Assembly (NCBI RefSeq): GCF_014851905.1
Contig: NZ_JACVAQ010000002.1
Coordinates: 248,001 to 312,000, forward strand
DNA from: Pseudomonas sp. PDM14
GTDB taxonomy: Bacteria > Pseudomonadota > Gammaproteobacteria > Pseudomonadales > Pseudomonadaceae
Direction of reading: 5' to 3'
Length of the DNA: 64,000 nt
The position numbers were made by a program, and so were the translations under genes. The notes below the pieces were generated by a model. That model did not search any database. It was not told the origin of the DNA and saw only the letters and a list, made by a program, of their open reading frames with translations. The stretch's first letter is position 1. Each line of letters starts with the position of its first letter. Positions 34,030 through 44,705 of this stretch are shown here, one piece after another.

Positions 34030-36092
34030 GCGACGAGCGCCTGGCCCAGCTGGCCGAAGCCGCGGGCCTGAGTCTGCACTGGGTCGATGCCAATGGCCGG
34101 CCGCAGTACGTGGCGCCGGATGCCCAGCGCGCGCTGCTCGACGCCCTCGGTTTTCCCGCGCAATCGCCACAGCAGGTCGATGCCAGCCTGGCGGCCCTGC
34201 ACGCGCAGCAACAGGGCTCGAGCCTGCCACCGCTGCTCACCGCCGAGCAGAGTCAGGTGTTGCCGCTCAATGGGCACTTCGCCGCGCACAGCGCATTTCA
34301 GGTGATTCTCGAAGACGGTAGCCGTGTCGATGGTCGCCTCGATGGCGAGGGCAATCTGCCGGCCCTGGCCGAATGCGGTTATCAGCAACTGCGCATCGCC
34401 GATCAGCAGGTCGCCCTGGCCGTGGCGCCGCCGGCCTGCCGCAGCGTGCTGGAGCTGACCGGCCGCGCGCGCAGTTGGGGCATCACCGCGCAGCTGTATT
34501 CCCTGCGGCGCGCCAACGATGCCGGCCTGGGCGACACCCAGGCGCTGGAGGCACTGGCCCGCCTGGCCGCGGAGAAAGGTGCCGATGCCCTGGCGATCAG
34601 CCCGGTGCACGCGATGTTCGCCGCCAATCACGCTCAGTACAGCCCCTACTCGCCCTCCAGCCGGCTGTTCTTCAACGTCCTGCATGCTGCGCCCGGAGCG
34701 ATTCTTGGCGATGCGGCAATGCACGCGGCGGTGGCCAACGCCGGCCTGCTGGCCGAACTGCAACGCCTCGAAGCCCTGCCGCTGATCGAGTGGCCGGCGG
34801 TGGCCTGTAGCCGCCAGCGCATCCTTCACCAGCTCTACGAAGACTTCGCCGGCAGCGCCACGCCGGAGCTGCGCGAGGACTTCGCACGCTTCCAGCGCGA
34901 AGGTGGCGACGCCCTGACCCAACACTGCCGCTTCGAGGCACTGCACGGCTACATGGTCAGCAACGCCCTGCCCTGGGACTGGCGGCAGTGGCCCGAGCAT
35001 TACCGCGACCCGCAAAGCGCCCAGGTGCAGCACTTCGCCAGCCAGCATCACCACGAGGTGACCTTCCATGCCTTCGGCCAATGGCTGATCGCCCGCGGCT
35101 TGCAGCGTGCCCAGCGAGCAGCCCGGGATGCCGGCATGGGCGTGGGCATCATCGCCGACCTCGCCGTCGGCACCGATGCGTCCGGCAGCCAGGCCTGGTC
35201 GCGCCAGGCCGAATTGCTGCAGGCAGTCACCGTCGGCGCGCCACCGGATGTGCTCAACCGTTCGGGGCAGAACTGGGGCGTTTCGGCGTTCTCGCCCACC
35301 GGCCTGCAGCAGCATGGCTTTCGCGCCTTCATCGAGATGCTTCAGGCCAACCTGGCCCACGCCGGGGGTATTCGCATCGACCACGTGATGGGCCTCAAGC
35401 GCCTGTGGGTGATCCCTCAGGGCGCATCGTCCGATGCCGGCGCCTACCTCAACTACCCGCTCACCGATCTGCTGCGCCTGCTTGCTCTGGAGTCCTGGCG
35501 TCACCGCGCCCTGGTCATCGGCGAAGACCTCGGCACCGTACCCGAAGGCCTGCGCGAAGAACTGGCGCGGCGCAACATCCTCGGCATGCGCGTGCTGTTG
35601 TTCGAACAGCAGCACGGGCGCTTCATCCCCGCGCAGCACTGGCCGCGCGACGCCCTGGCGATCAGCACCACCCACGACCTGCCAAGCATCAGCGGCTGGT
35701 TGCAGGGCAAGGACATCGACTGGCGCCTGCAGGCCGGTCACAGCAGCGCAGAGCAGGCGGCCAGTGACCGCCCGGAGCGCGACCGCGAGCGCGCGGCCCT
35801 GGTCGATACCCTGGTGGAAAGCGGCCAACTGCACAGCCACCACAGTAGCGACGAAGAACGCCTCGAAGCCAGCATCGGCTTCCTCGGCAGCACCCCGGCG
35901 CCGCTGGTGCTGCTGCCGCTCGAAGACCTTACCGCGGAGCTGGAGCAGCCCAACCTGCCCGGCCCCGGCGACATCCACCCCAACTGGCGCCGCCGCCAGC
36001 ACCACCCGGTAGACACGCTGCTCGACCAACCAGGCGCCGCGCGCCGCCTGGCCCGGTTGTGCGCGACTCGGCAAGAGGCTAGTCATGACTGA
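34026..36092 (+). CDS. malQ: 4-alpha-glucanotransferase MalQ (GH77)
   Basis: A 688-residue amylomaltase that disproportionates malto-oligosaccharides. It is of the long bacterial type with an N-terminal region of about 140 residues before the barrel. The nucleophile is Asp452 in IRIDHVMGLKRLWVIP and the acid/base is Glu500 in VIGEDLGTVP; the third acidic residue is in STTHDLPSISGW. Located between treZ and treY, it can reshape short glucans left by GlgX into substrates for TreY. It overlaps treZ by 4 bases and treY by 8 bases. Confidence 0.93.
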   Translation: MSDERLAQLAEAAGLSLHWVDANGRPQYVAPDAQRALLDALGFPAQSPQQVDASLAALHAQQQGSSLPPLLTAEQSQVLPLNGHFAAHSAFQVILEDGSRVDGRLDGEGNLPALAECGYQQLRIADQQVALAVAPPACRSVLELTGRARSWGITAQLYSLRRANDAGLGDTQALEALARLAAEKGADALAISPVHAMFAANHAQYSPYSPSSRLFFNVLHAAPGAILGDAAMHAAVANAGLLAELQRLEALPLIEWPAVACSRQRILHQLYEDFAGSATPELREDFARFQREGGDALTQHCRFEALHGYMVSNALPWDWRQWPEHYRDPQSAQVQHFASQHHHEVTFHAFGQWLIARGLQRAQRAARDAGMGVGIIADLAVGTDASGSQAWSRQAELLQAVTVGAPPDVLNRSGQNWGVSAFSPTGLQQHGFRAFIEMLQANLAHAGGIRIDHVMGLKRLWVIPQGASSDAGAYLNYPLTDLLRLLALESWRHRALVIGEDLGTVPEGLREELARRNILGMRVLLFEQQHGRFIPAQHWPRDALAISTTHDLPSISGWLQGKDIDWRLQAGHSSAEQAASDRPERDRERAALVDTLVESGQLHSHHSSDEERLEASIGFLGSTPAPLVLLPLEDLTAELEQPNLPGPGDIHPNWRRRQHHPVDTLLDQPGAARRLARLCATRQEASHD

Positions 36093-38895
36093 TCTGCGCG
36101 CCACCCTGCGTCTGCAATTCCACCAGGGCTTCACCCTGGACGATGCCGTGCCCCTGGTGCAGTACTTCTCGCGGCTGGGCATCAGCCACATCTATGCCTC
36201 GCCGCTGCTCACCGCACGGCCCGGTTCGATGCATGGCTACGACGTGATCGACCCGACCCGGATCAACCCCGAACTGGGCGGTGAGCCGGCCTTGCTGCGC
36301 CTGGTCGAAGCCCTGCGCGCGCAGCGCATCGGCCTGATCCTCGACATCGTGTCCAACCACATGGCGGTCGGCGGCGACGGCAATCCCTGGTGGCTGGACG
36401 TACTCGAGTGGGGCGTCAGCAGCCCCTACGCGCAGTTCTTCGACATCCAGTGGCAGTCCCACGACCCGGCCATGTACGGCCAGCTGCTCGTGCCGTTCCT
36501 GCGCTGCGACTACGGTGAGGCCCTGGCCGCGGGCGACATCGTCCTGCATTTCGACTGCACCACCGGCGCGTTCTACGCCCAGCACTTCGAACACCGCCTG
36601 CCGATCAGCCCGCCGAGTTACGGCGACATTCTGCGCAACAGCGACGACACTACCCTCAGCGCCCTGGCACGCCGTTTCGATACCCTCAGCGGCGACCCGC
36701 AGGCCTGGCACAGCGCCCAGGCGTTACGTGCCGAGCTGCGGGAGCTGGGGTGCCCGGCCGACGCCATCGCGCCGACCATCCAGCGTGCCCTGGCGCAGTA
36801 CCGGCCTGATAGCGAAGCCGGCTTGCAGCGCCTGCATGCTCTGCTCGAACGCCAGCACTACCGGGTCGCCAACTGGCGTACCGCGGCGGATGACATCAAC
36901 TGGCGGCGCTTCTTCGACATTACCGAGCTGGGTGGCCTGCGCGTGGAGCAGGCCGTGGTGTTCGAGGCCACCCACGCGAAGATCTTCGAGTTGATCGAGC
37001 GCGGCCTGGTCGACGGCCTGCGCATCGACCACGTCGACGGCCTGGCCAACCCGCGTGCCTATTGCCGGCGCCTGCGCCGTCGCGTCGACAGCCTGCTCGA
37101 CAAGCGCCCACCGTTGCTACACGGCCAGCCGTTCCCGATCTACGTGGAGAAGATCCTCGGCCACGGCGAGCAATTGCCGGACGACTGGGGCGTCAACGGC
37201 ACCACCGGCTATGAATTCATGAACCAGCTGTCGCTGCTGCAGCACGACCCGCGTGGCGAAGCGCCGCTGAGCGCATTGTGGAGCACGGTCAGCGGGCGCA
37301 GCGCCGATTTCATGGAGGAAGCGCGCAGCGCGCGTTACCTGGTGCTGACCAGCTCCCTGGCCGGTGATGTCGAGGAAGTCGCCCAGGGCCTGCTGCAGAT
37401 CGCCCGGCATGACCTCTACACCCGTGACCTGACCCTGGGCGCGATCCGTCGCGCGCTGATCGAGCTGATCGTGCACTTCCCGGTGTACCGCACCTACGCC
37501 GGTGCTGGTGGCCGGTCGGCGCAGGACCAGGCGTTCTTCGCCCAGGCCCTGGAAGGCGCGCGCAGCACCCTGGCCGAAGCCGACTGGCCGCTGCTCGATC
37601 ACCTCGATCGCTGGCTCGGCGCACAGCCACTGCGCGAATTGTCGCCCGGCCCGGCCCGGCAGCTGCGTGAAAAGGTGCTGATCCGCTTCCAGCAACTGAC
37701 CTCGCCCGCTGCGGCCAAGGCCGTCGAGGACACTGCCTGTTACCGCTCCGGCGTACTGCTGTCGCGCTACGACGTCGGCTTCGATCCGCAGCACTTCAGC
37801 GCGCCGCTGGCTGACTTCCACGCGCAATGTCGGCAACGCGCGGCACGCTTTCCCGAGAACCTGCTGGCCACCGCCACCCACGACCACAAGCGTGGCGAGG
37901 ACAGCCGCGCGCGCCTGGCCGTGCTCAGCGAACGTGCCGAGTGGTTCGCCGAACGCAGCGCACACTGGCGCACCCTGAGCGCCGCGCTGCACGACGCGGG
38001 CGAGGAGCCGGCACCGAATGCGGCAGATGAAGCGTTGCTGTTCCAGGCCCTGCTCGGCAGCTGGCCGCTGACGCTGCGCGTGGATGACGAGGACGGCCTG
38101 CGCGAGTACTTCGAGCGGCTGGTGCGCTGGCAGGAAAAGGCCCTGCGCGAAGCCAAACTGGCCAGCAGCTGGAGCGCGCCGAATGCCGATTACGAAGCCG
38201 GCTGCCGGGGTTTTCTCGAACGCCTGCTGACCGGCGACGAAGGCCTTGAGCTGCGCACTCAGATCGCTGCCGGCGCAGCGCAGATCGCCCCGGCGGGCGC
38301 CCTCAACAGCCTGGCCCAGTGCCTGCTGCGCCTGAGCACGCCAGGCGTGCCAGACCTGTATCAGGGCGCCGAGTTCTGGGATTTCAGCCTGGTCGACCCG
38401 GACAACCGCCGCGAAGTCGACTTTGCCGCACGCATCGCCGCCCTCACCCAGTTGCCGGCCCTCGCCGAGTTACTGGCCAACTGGCAGAACGGCCATATCA
38501 AGCAGTGGCTGATCAGCAATGTGCTGGCCATCCGCTACGCTCGCCCGGAGCTGTTCCGCGACGGCGATTACCAGGCGCTGACTGTAGAGGGGCCGGCCGC
38601 CGAGCAGGTCCTGGCGTTCTCCCGCAGCCTGGGCGACAGCCACCTGCTGGTCGTGGTACCGCGTCTGGCCAGTGCGCTGCTGGGTAATGCCGAAACCCCG
38701 CACATCCCCGCTGCGCGCTGGGGCGATACCCGCGTGATCCTGCCCGCGACGCTGGTCGACGGCAGCCTGAGCAGCCTCTTCAGCACCCGCGCCATTCATC
38801 CGCAACAGGGCAGCCTGGCCCTGGGCGAGGTGTTGGCGGACTTCCCCGTCAACCTGCTCCTTCTCAAGCCCACCACTCAGGAGTCATCGCCATGA
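36085..38895 (+). CDS. treY: Maltooligosyl trehalose synthase TreY
   Basis: A 936-residue GH13 isomerase that converts the reducing-end alpha-1,4 bond of a malto-oligosaccharide to the alpha,alpha-1,1 bond of trehalose. Family motifs: YASPLLTARPGSMHGYDV near residue 35-52, nucleophile Asp315 in LRIDHVDGLANPRAY, acid/base Glu355 in YVEKILG, and ATATHDHKRGEDSRAR further on. Works with TreZ to make trehalose from stored glucan. It overlaps malQ by 8 bases and the DUF2934 gene by 4. Confidence 0.93.
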   Translation: MTDLRATLRLQFHQGFTLDDAVPLVQYFSRLGISHIYASPLLTARPGSMHGYDVIDPTRINPELGGEPALLRLVEALRAQRIGLILDIVSNHMAVGGDGNPWWLDVLEWGVSSPYAQFFDIQWQSHDPAMYGQLLVPFLRCDYGEALAAGDIVLHFDCTTGAFYAQHFEHRLPISPPSYGDILRNSDDTTLSALARRFDTLSGDPQAWHSAQALRAELRELGCPADAIAPTIQRALAQYRPDSEAGLQRLHALLERQHYRVANWRTAADDINWRRFFDITELGGLRVEQAVVFEATHAKIFELIERGLVDGLRIDHVDGLANPRAYCRRLRRRVDSLLDKRPPLLHGQPFPIYVEKILGHGEQLPDDWGVNGTTGYEFMNQLSLLQHDPRGEAPLSALWSTVSGRSADFMEEARSARYLVLTSSLAGDVEEVAQGLLQIARHDLYTRDLTLGAIRRALIELIVHFPVYRTYAGAGGRSAQDQAFFAQALEGARSTLAEADWPLLDHLDRWLGAQPLRELSPGPARQLREKVLIRFQQLTSPAAAKAVEDTACYRSGVLLSRYDVGFDPQHFSAPLADFHAQCRQRAARFPENLLATATHDHKRGEDSRARLAVLSERAEWFAERSAHWRTLSAALHDAGEEPAPNAADEALLFQALLGSWPLTLRVDDEDGLREYFERLVRWQEKALREAKLASSWSAPNADYEAGCRGFLERLLTGDEGLELRTQIAAGAAQIAPAGALNSLAQCLLRLSTPGVPDLYQGAEFWDFSLVDPDNRREVDFAARIAALTQLPALAELLANWQNGHIKQWLISNVLAIRYARPELFRDGDYQALTVEGPAAEQVLAFSRSLGDSHLLVVVPRLASALLGNAETPHIPAARWGDTRVILPATLVDGSLSSLFSTRAIHPQQGSLALGEVLADFPVNLLLLKPTTQESSP

Positions 38896-39206
38896 GCATT
38901 GATGATCGCATCCGTGAATTCGCCTACCAGATCTGGGAATCCGAAGGCCGCCCCGAGGGCCAGCAGGCCCGCCATTGGGAAATGGCGCGCAAGCTCGCCG
39001 AAGCCGAAGCGGTCAGCGAGCCGCAAGCAGTGCCGCGCCGGCGCATCAGCAAGCCCAAGGCGGTGACCCTGGCCGAAGCGGAAGCCGAAGCGGACAAGCC
39101 CGAACTGCTGAAAAAGCCACGCCCACGCAGCAGCGCTGCACCAGCGGTGGCGAAAGAACCGAAAGCGGCCAAGGCGCCCAAAGCACCGAAGCCCCCGAAA
39201 GCCTGA
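38892..39206 (+). CDS. Small DUF2934 protein with lysine/proline/alanine-rich tail
   Basis: A 104-residue protein. Residues about 5-40 (RIREFAYQIWESEGRPEGQQ, then HWEMARKLAEAE) are a clear DUF2934 domain, a short helical module common in osmotic-stress and trehalose gene clusters of proteobacteria. Residues 50-104 are low complexity and very basic, with PKAAKAPKAPKPPKA at the end, resembling histone-H1-like or DNA-compacting tails. It is translationally coupled to treY (4-base overlap) and lies 34 bases before glgX. The function is unknown; nucleic-acid or glucan-particle association is possible. Confidence 0.75.
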   Translation: MSIDDRIREFAYQIWESEGRPEGQQARHWEMARKLAEAEAVSEPQAVPRRRISKPKAVTLAEAEAEADKPELLKKPRPRSSAAPAVAKEPKAAKAPKAPKPPKA

Positions 39207-39240
39207 TGGATGGGCCCCCGCGCCCGATTAAGGACCGACC

Positions 39241-41419
<2,179 letters not shown>

Positions 41420-41427
<8 letters not shown>

Positions 41428-42442
41428 GCTCGCGGATCGGCTCGCGCGGTTCCTCGAGGATCGCCGCCAGGTGCCCGCGGATACCGCGGCGCTCGGCGCC
41501 TGCCTGGATGAGCTGATCGCCGCCGGCCTCGACCAGTTGCCGCTGCCCGGCAGCGGACGAACCCTGCAACGCTGGCAGGCGCTGGCGCAGGTAGCGGCGT
41601 ATGACCTGAGCCTGTGCAAGCTCTACGAGGGCCATACTGACGCCCTCGCCATCCTCCAGGAGTGCGGCGCCGAACGCCCGGCGGCGACCTGCAGCCTGGG
41701 CACCTGGGCCGCCGAACCTGCGCAGGCGCGGGTGCATATCAACGCCCGCGACTCGCGCCAGGATGTACGCCTGGACGGGCGCAAGGCCTGGTGTTCCGGC
41801 GCGGCGGTACTCAGCCATGCCCTCCTCACCGGCTGGGACGAGGAAGGCAAACAGCAACTGGTGACCGTGGCACTCGACCAGCCCGGCGTGAACGTGACCG
41901 ACGCCGGCTGGAAGGCCGTGGGCATGGCCGCCACCCAGAGTGTCGAGGTGCTGTTCGAGCAGGCGCGCGGGCATTGCGTCGGCCAGGCCGATGGCTATCT
42001 GCAGCGCCCTGGCTTCTGGCAGGGCGGCGCCGGCATCGCGGCCTGTTGGTACGGCGCCGCGCAGGGCATCGCCGAGGCGTTGCGCAGCCACTGTGCCCGG
42101 CATGACGACGCACACGCCCTGGCCCACCTCGGCGCGGTGGACGCGGCGCTCTACGCCGCCGCGGCAAGCCTGCGCAGCTGCGCTGCGTGGATCGACGCCA
42201 ACCCCACCGCGACGGCCGAGTTGCCGGTGCGCCGGGTACGCGCAATCTGCGAGCACACCGCCGATAGCGTACTGCGCCACACCGGCCGCGCCCTTGGCGC
42301 CGCACCGTACTGCCGTGAAGAACACCTGGCCCGGCGCCTCGCCGACCTGCCGGTGTACCTGCGTCAGAGCCACGCCGAGCGCGACCTCGGCGAACAGGGC
42401 CGACAGGCCGCCAACGAACCCGCAGGGAGCTGGGTGCTATGA
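41420..42442 (+). CDS. Acyl-CoA-dehydrogenase-like flavoprotein, divergent
   Basis: A 340-residue protein, shorter than typical acyl-CoA dehydrogenases (about 380). The central beta domain is recognisable (VRLDGRKAWCSGAAVLSHAL, GVNVTDAGWKAVGMAATQS), followed by C-terminal helices. The usual catalytic Glu context of fatty-acyl-CoA dehydrogenases is not visible. A His-Arg-Asp pattern, EHLARRLADLPVYLRQSHAE (His302, Arg305, Asp309), is more like flavin-dependent oxidases or monooxygenases of the superfamily. It is the first of four overlapping genes, 8 bases into glgX and 4 bases into the deacetylase gene. The substrate is unknown; a carrier-bound or sugar-linked substrate is possible. Confidence 0.7.
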
Positions 42443-43197
42443 AACTCGAAACCCGCCACAACACCGGTACCTCGCTACACGCCTGGAACACCTCGCTGAG
42501 CCTGGCCAAGGTGCATGCCATCACCTGCGAGGAACTGGTTCCGGCGCAGGCGCGGGTGGTGGTCATCGCGCCGCACCCGGACGACGAGGTCCTCGGCTGC
42601 GGTGGCCTGCTGCAACTGGTGGCACGCCTGCAGCGGCCGATCCTGCTGATTTCGGTGACCGCCGGCGGCGCCAGCCATCCGGGCTCGGCGCGCTGGTCCG
42701 AACACCGCCTGAGCATCGTGCGCCCGCAGGAAAGCGCCGAGGCCCTGCGCCGCCTGGGCCTGCCGCTCAACGAGCTGAAATGGCTGCACGCCGGCCTGCC
42801 GGATTCGGCGGTGGCGGCGCACGAGGACGCGCTGCAGCAGCTCCTGCTTGCCCATCTGCGCCCGAGCGACGAGGTCTTCACCACCTGGCGCGACGACGGC
42901 CATTGCGACCACGAGGCCGTGGCCCGAGCCTCGCTGGCCGCTGCCGCACAGGTCGGCGCCCGCGTCCACGAAGTGCCGATCTGGGCATGGCACTGGGCAA
43001 CCCCGGAAGACCCGCGCATCCCCTGGGAGCGGGCGCGCAAGCTGCACCTCGACCGCTGGACGCAGGCCCGCAAGCGCCACGCGATCCAGGCCTTCGCCAG
43101 CCAGATCCACCCCGACGCCGAGTCCGGTCTGGCACCGGTGCTCGCCCCGCAAACCCTGGAACGCCTGCAGCAGGCCTTCGAAGTGGTGTTCGTATGA
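42439..43197 (+). CDS. PIG-L/LmbE-family N-deacetylase
   Basis: A 252-residue zinc-dependent de-N-acetylase. The metal and catalytic motif is APHPDDE (His46, Asp48, Asp49) and the second metal ligand motif is GHCDHEA (His155, His158). Family members deacetylate N-acetylglucosaminyl lipids, GlcNAc-inositol (mycothiol), GlcNAc-malate (bacillithiol) or chitobiose. It has no signal peptide, so it acts in the cytoplasm. It overlaps both neighbours by 4 bases. Together with the following NodS-like methyltransferase and family 2 glycosyltransferase it suggests modification of an amino-sugar conjugate; this last step is inference. Confidence 0.85.
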   Translation: MKLETRHNTGTSLHAWNTSLSLAKVHAITCEELVPAQARVVVIAPHPDDEVLGCGGLLQLVARLQRPILLISVTAGGASHPGSARWSEHRLSIVRPQESAEALRRLGLPLNELKWLHAGLPDSAVAAHEDALQQLLLAHLRPSDEVFTTWRDDGHCDHEAVARASLAAAAQVGARVHEVPIWAWHWATPEDPRIPWERARKLHLDRWTQARKRHAIQAFASQIHPDAESGLAPVLAPQTLERLQQAFEVVFV

Positions 43198-43805
43198 GCG
43201 TCGCCGATGCCTATTTCGATGATCTGTTCAGCCACAGCAGTGACCCCTGGGCCATGCGTCAGCGCTGGTACGAACAGCGCAAGCGCGACCTGACCCTCGC
43301 CGCCCTGCCGCAGCAGCGTTACGGCCTCGGCTTCGAGGCCGGCTGCGCCAATGGCGAACTGAGCCTGCGCCTGGCCGAGCGCTGCGATGACCTGTTGTGC
43401 TGCGACACCTCGGCCGCCGCCGTCGGCCTGGCCCGCCAGCGCCTGCAGGCGATGCCCCATGCCCGCGTGCAGCAGGCGCGTCTGCCGGGGCAATGGCCGC
43501 GCGGCGAATTCGACCTGATCGTGATCAGCGAACTCGGCTATTACCTCGACCCGCGCGATCTGCGCCTGTTGATCGGCAAGGCACGTGCCGCGCTGGCGGT
43601 CGATGGCACCCTGCTCGCCTGCCACTGGCGCCACCCGATTGCCGAATGCCCGCAGAGTGGCGACCAGGTGCACACCTGCCTGCAGGAGCGCCTGCACCTG
43701 GAACACCTGCTGCACCATGAGGAAGCCGACTTCCTGCTGGATGTGTGGGGCACGGCGGCCACCTCGGTCGCCGAACGCGAGGGCCTGCTCGGGAGTTCGG
43801 CATGA
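43194..43805 (+). CDS. NodS-like SAM-dependent methyltransferase
   Basis: A 203-residue class I methyltransferase. The SAM-binding motif I is GFEAGCANGELSLRLA (residues 46-61), the acidic loop is DLLCCDTSAAAVGLAR, and motif IV-like FDLIVISELGYYL follows. Length and the EAGCANGELS block resemble the NodS family, whose founding member N-methylates the deacetylated glucosamine of Nod factors after NodB. Its position immediately after a deacetylase gene (4-base overlap) fits an N-methylation role, but O- or C-methylation cannot be excluded. It overlaps the glycosyltransferase gene by 4 bases. Confidence 0.8.
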   Translation: MSVADAYFDDLFSHSSDPWAMRQRWYEQRKRDLTLAALPQQRYGLGFEAGCANGELSLRLAERCDDLLCCDTSAAAVGLARQRLQAMPHARVQQARLPGQWPRGEFDLIVISELGYYLDPRDLRLLIGKARAALAVDGTLLACHWRHPIAECPQSGDQVHTCLQERLHLEHLLHHEEADFLLDVWGTAATSVAEREGLLGSSA

Positions 43806-44473
43806 TCGGTGTGGTGGTGCCTGCGCACAACGAGGAGGCCCTGCTGGCGGCCTGCATCCAGGCCATTCGCCAGGCGGCCGCGCACCCGGGCCTGAATGGC
43901 GAAGCCGTGCAGATCGTTCTGGTGCTCGACAGCTGTGACGACGGCAGCGCCTCCATCGCCGCAGACGCCGGCATCGAATGCCTGAGCGTGAACGCACGCA
44001 ACGTCGGCTACGCACGGGCCATGGGCGTCGAGCACCTGGTCGCCCTCGGCGCGCGCTGGATCGCCTGCACCGATGCCGACAGCCAGGTCGCCGAGGACTG
44101 GCTGGTCGCACAGCTGTCACTGGGCGCGGAAATGGTCTGCGGCACCGTGCAGGTGCGCGACTGGGGCGACATCCAGTTGCCCACGCAGCAGCGCTACGCC
44201 GAGGCCTACACCCAGGCCGACGGTCATCGCCACATCCACGGCGCCAACCTGGGTTTCTGCACGGCGGCCTACCTGCGCGCCGGCGGTTTCCAGCACCTAT
44301 CGGTGAACGAGGACGTGAACCTGGTGCGCGCCTTCGAGCGCGACGGCGCCTGCATTTCCTGGAGCTGCATGCCCCAGGTGATCACCAGCGCGCGCCTGCA
44401 GGGCCGCGCCAGCGGCGGCTTTGCCGATTACCTGCGCGGCCTGTTGCCCGGCACCCTGGCCGAAGAAGGCTGA
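43802..44473 (+). CDS. Family 2 glycosyltransferase
   Basis: A 223-residue GT-A glycosyltransferase without membrane helices. The nucleotide-binding start IGVVVPAHNEE, the DSCDDGS loop (43-49), the metal-binding DAD at residues 91-93 (CTDADSQV), the glycine-rich HGANLGF acceptor loop and the catalytic-type NEDVNL are all present, so it should be active. It is the last gene of the glgA-to-GT2 run; a GC-rich hairpin lies about 80 bases downstream. The donor and acceptor are unknown. Small soluble GT2 proteins of this kind often glycosylate metabolites or lipids rather than build polymers. Confidence 0.82.
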   Translation: MIGVVVPAHNEEALLAACIQAIRQAAAHPGLNGEAVQIVLVLDSCDDGSASIAADAGIECLSVNARNVGYARAMGVEHLVALGARWIACTDADSQVAEDWLVAQLSLGAEMVCGTVQVRDWGDIQLPTQQRYAEAYTQADGHRHIHGANLGFCTAAYLRAGGFQHLSVNEDVNLVRAFERDGACISWSCMPQVITSARLQGRASGGFADYLRGLLPGTLAEEG

Positions 44474-44521
44474 GCCACGGCGCCCACACGTCTGGCGCGC
44501 CATCGCACGCCTAAAAAACCT

Positions 44522-44548
44522 GAACCGCCCCGTGCCCTTCCAGTCCGA
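44522..44548 (+). promoter_or_regulatory. Candidate AlgU (RpoE-type) promoter for the alcohol dehydrogenase operon
   Basis: GAACCG (44522-44527), 16-base spacer, TCCGA (44544-44548), compared with GAACTT-N16/17-TCTGA. Four of six and four of five positions match. It would give a leader of about 150 bases. Confidence 0.3.
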
Positions 44549-44554
44549 ATAGTA

Positions 44555-44574
44555 GGTGCCGCCCGCCCGGCACC
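44555..44574 (+). terminator. GC-rich hairpin between the glycosyltransferase and alcohol dehydrogenase genes
   Basis: GGTGCCG (44555-44561) and CGGCACC (44568-44574) pair around a 6-base loop; the following bases are moderately T/C-rich. It may end the glgA-GT2 transcript or lie in the 5' leader of the next operon. Confidence 0.4.
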
Positions 44575-44705
44575 CCTTCATTCACTGCACCCGGGAACAG
44601 CATGCAGACCCATCCCTCCAGGCTTCGCCAGCTCGTATCTGCGCCGCCTGATCAGCCTGCATTCGCGCAGTGCGCGTCCGCCTGCTACTCCCGTGAGGAC
44701 GCGTT

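Noticed and set aside
33519..36092. A longer version of malQ starting inside treZ
   Set aside because: The extension is out of frame with treZ and has no similarity to amylomaltases; the overlapping ATG at 34026 gives the correct family start.
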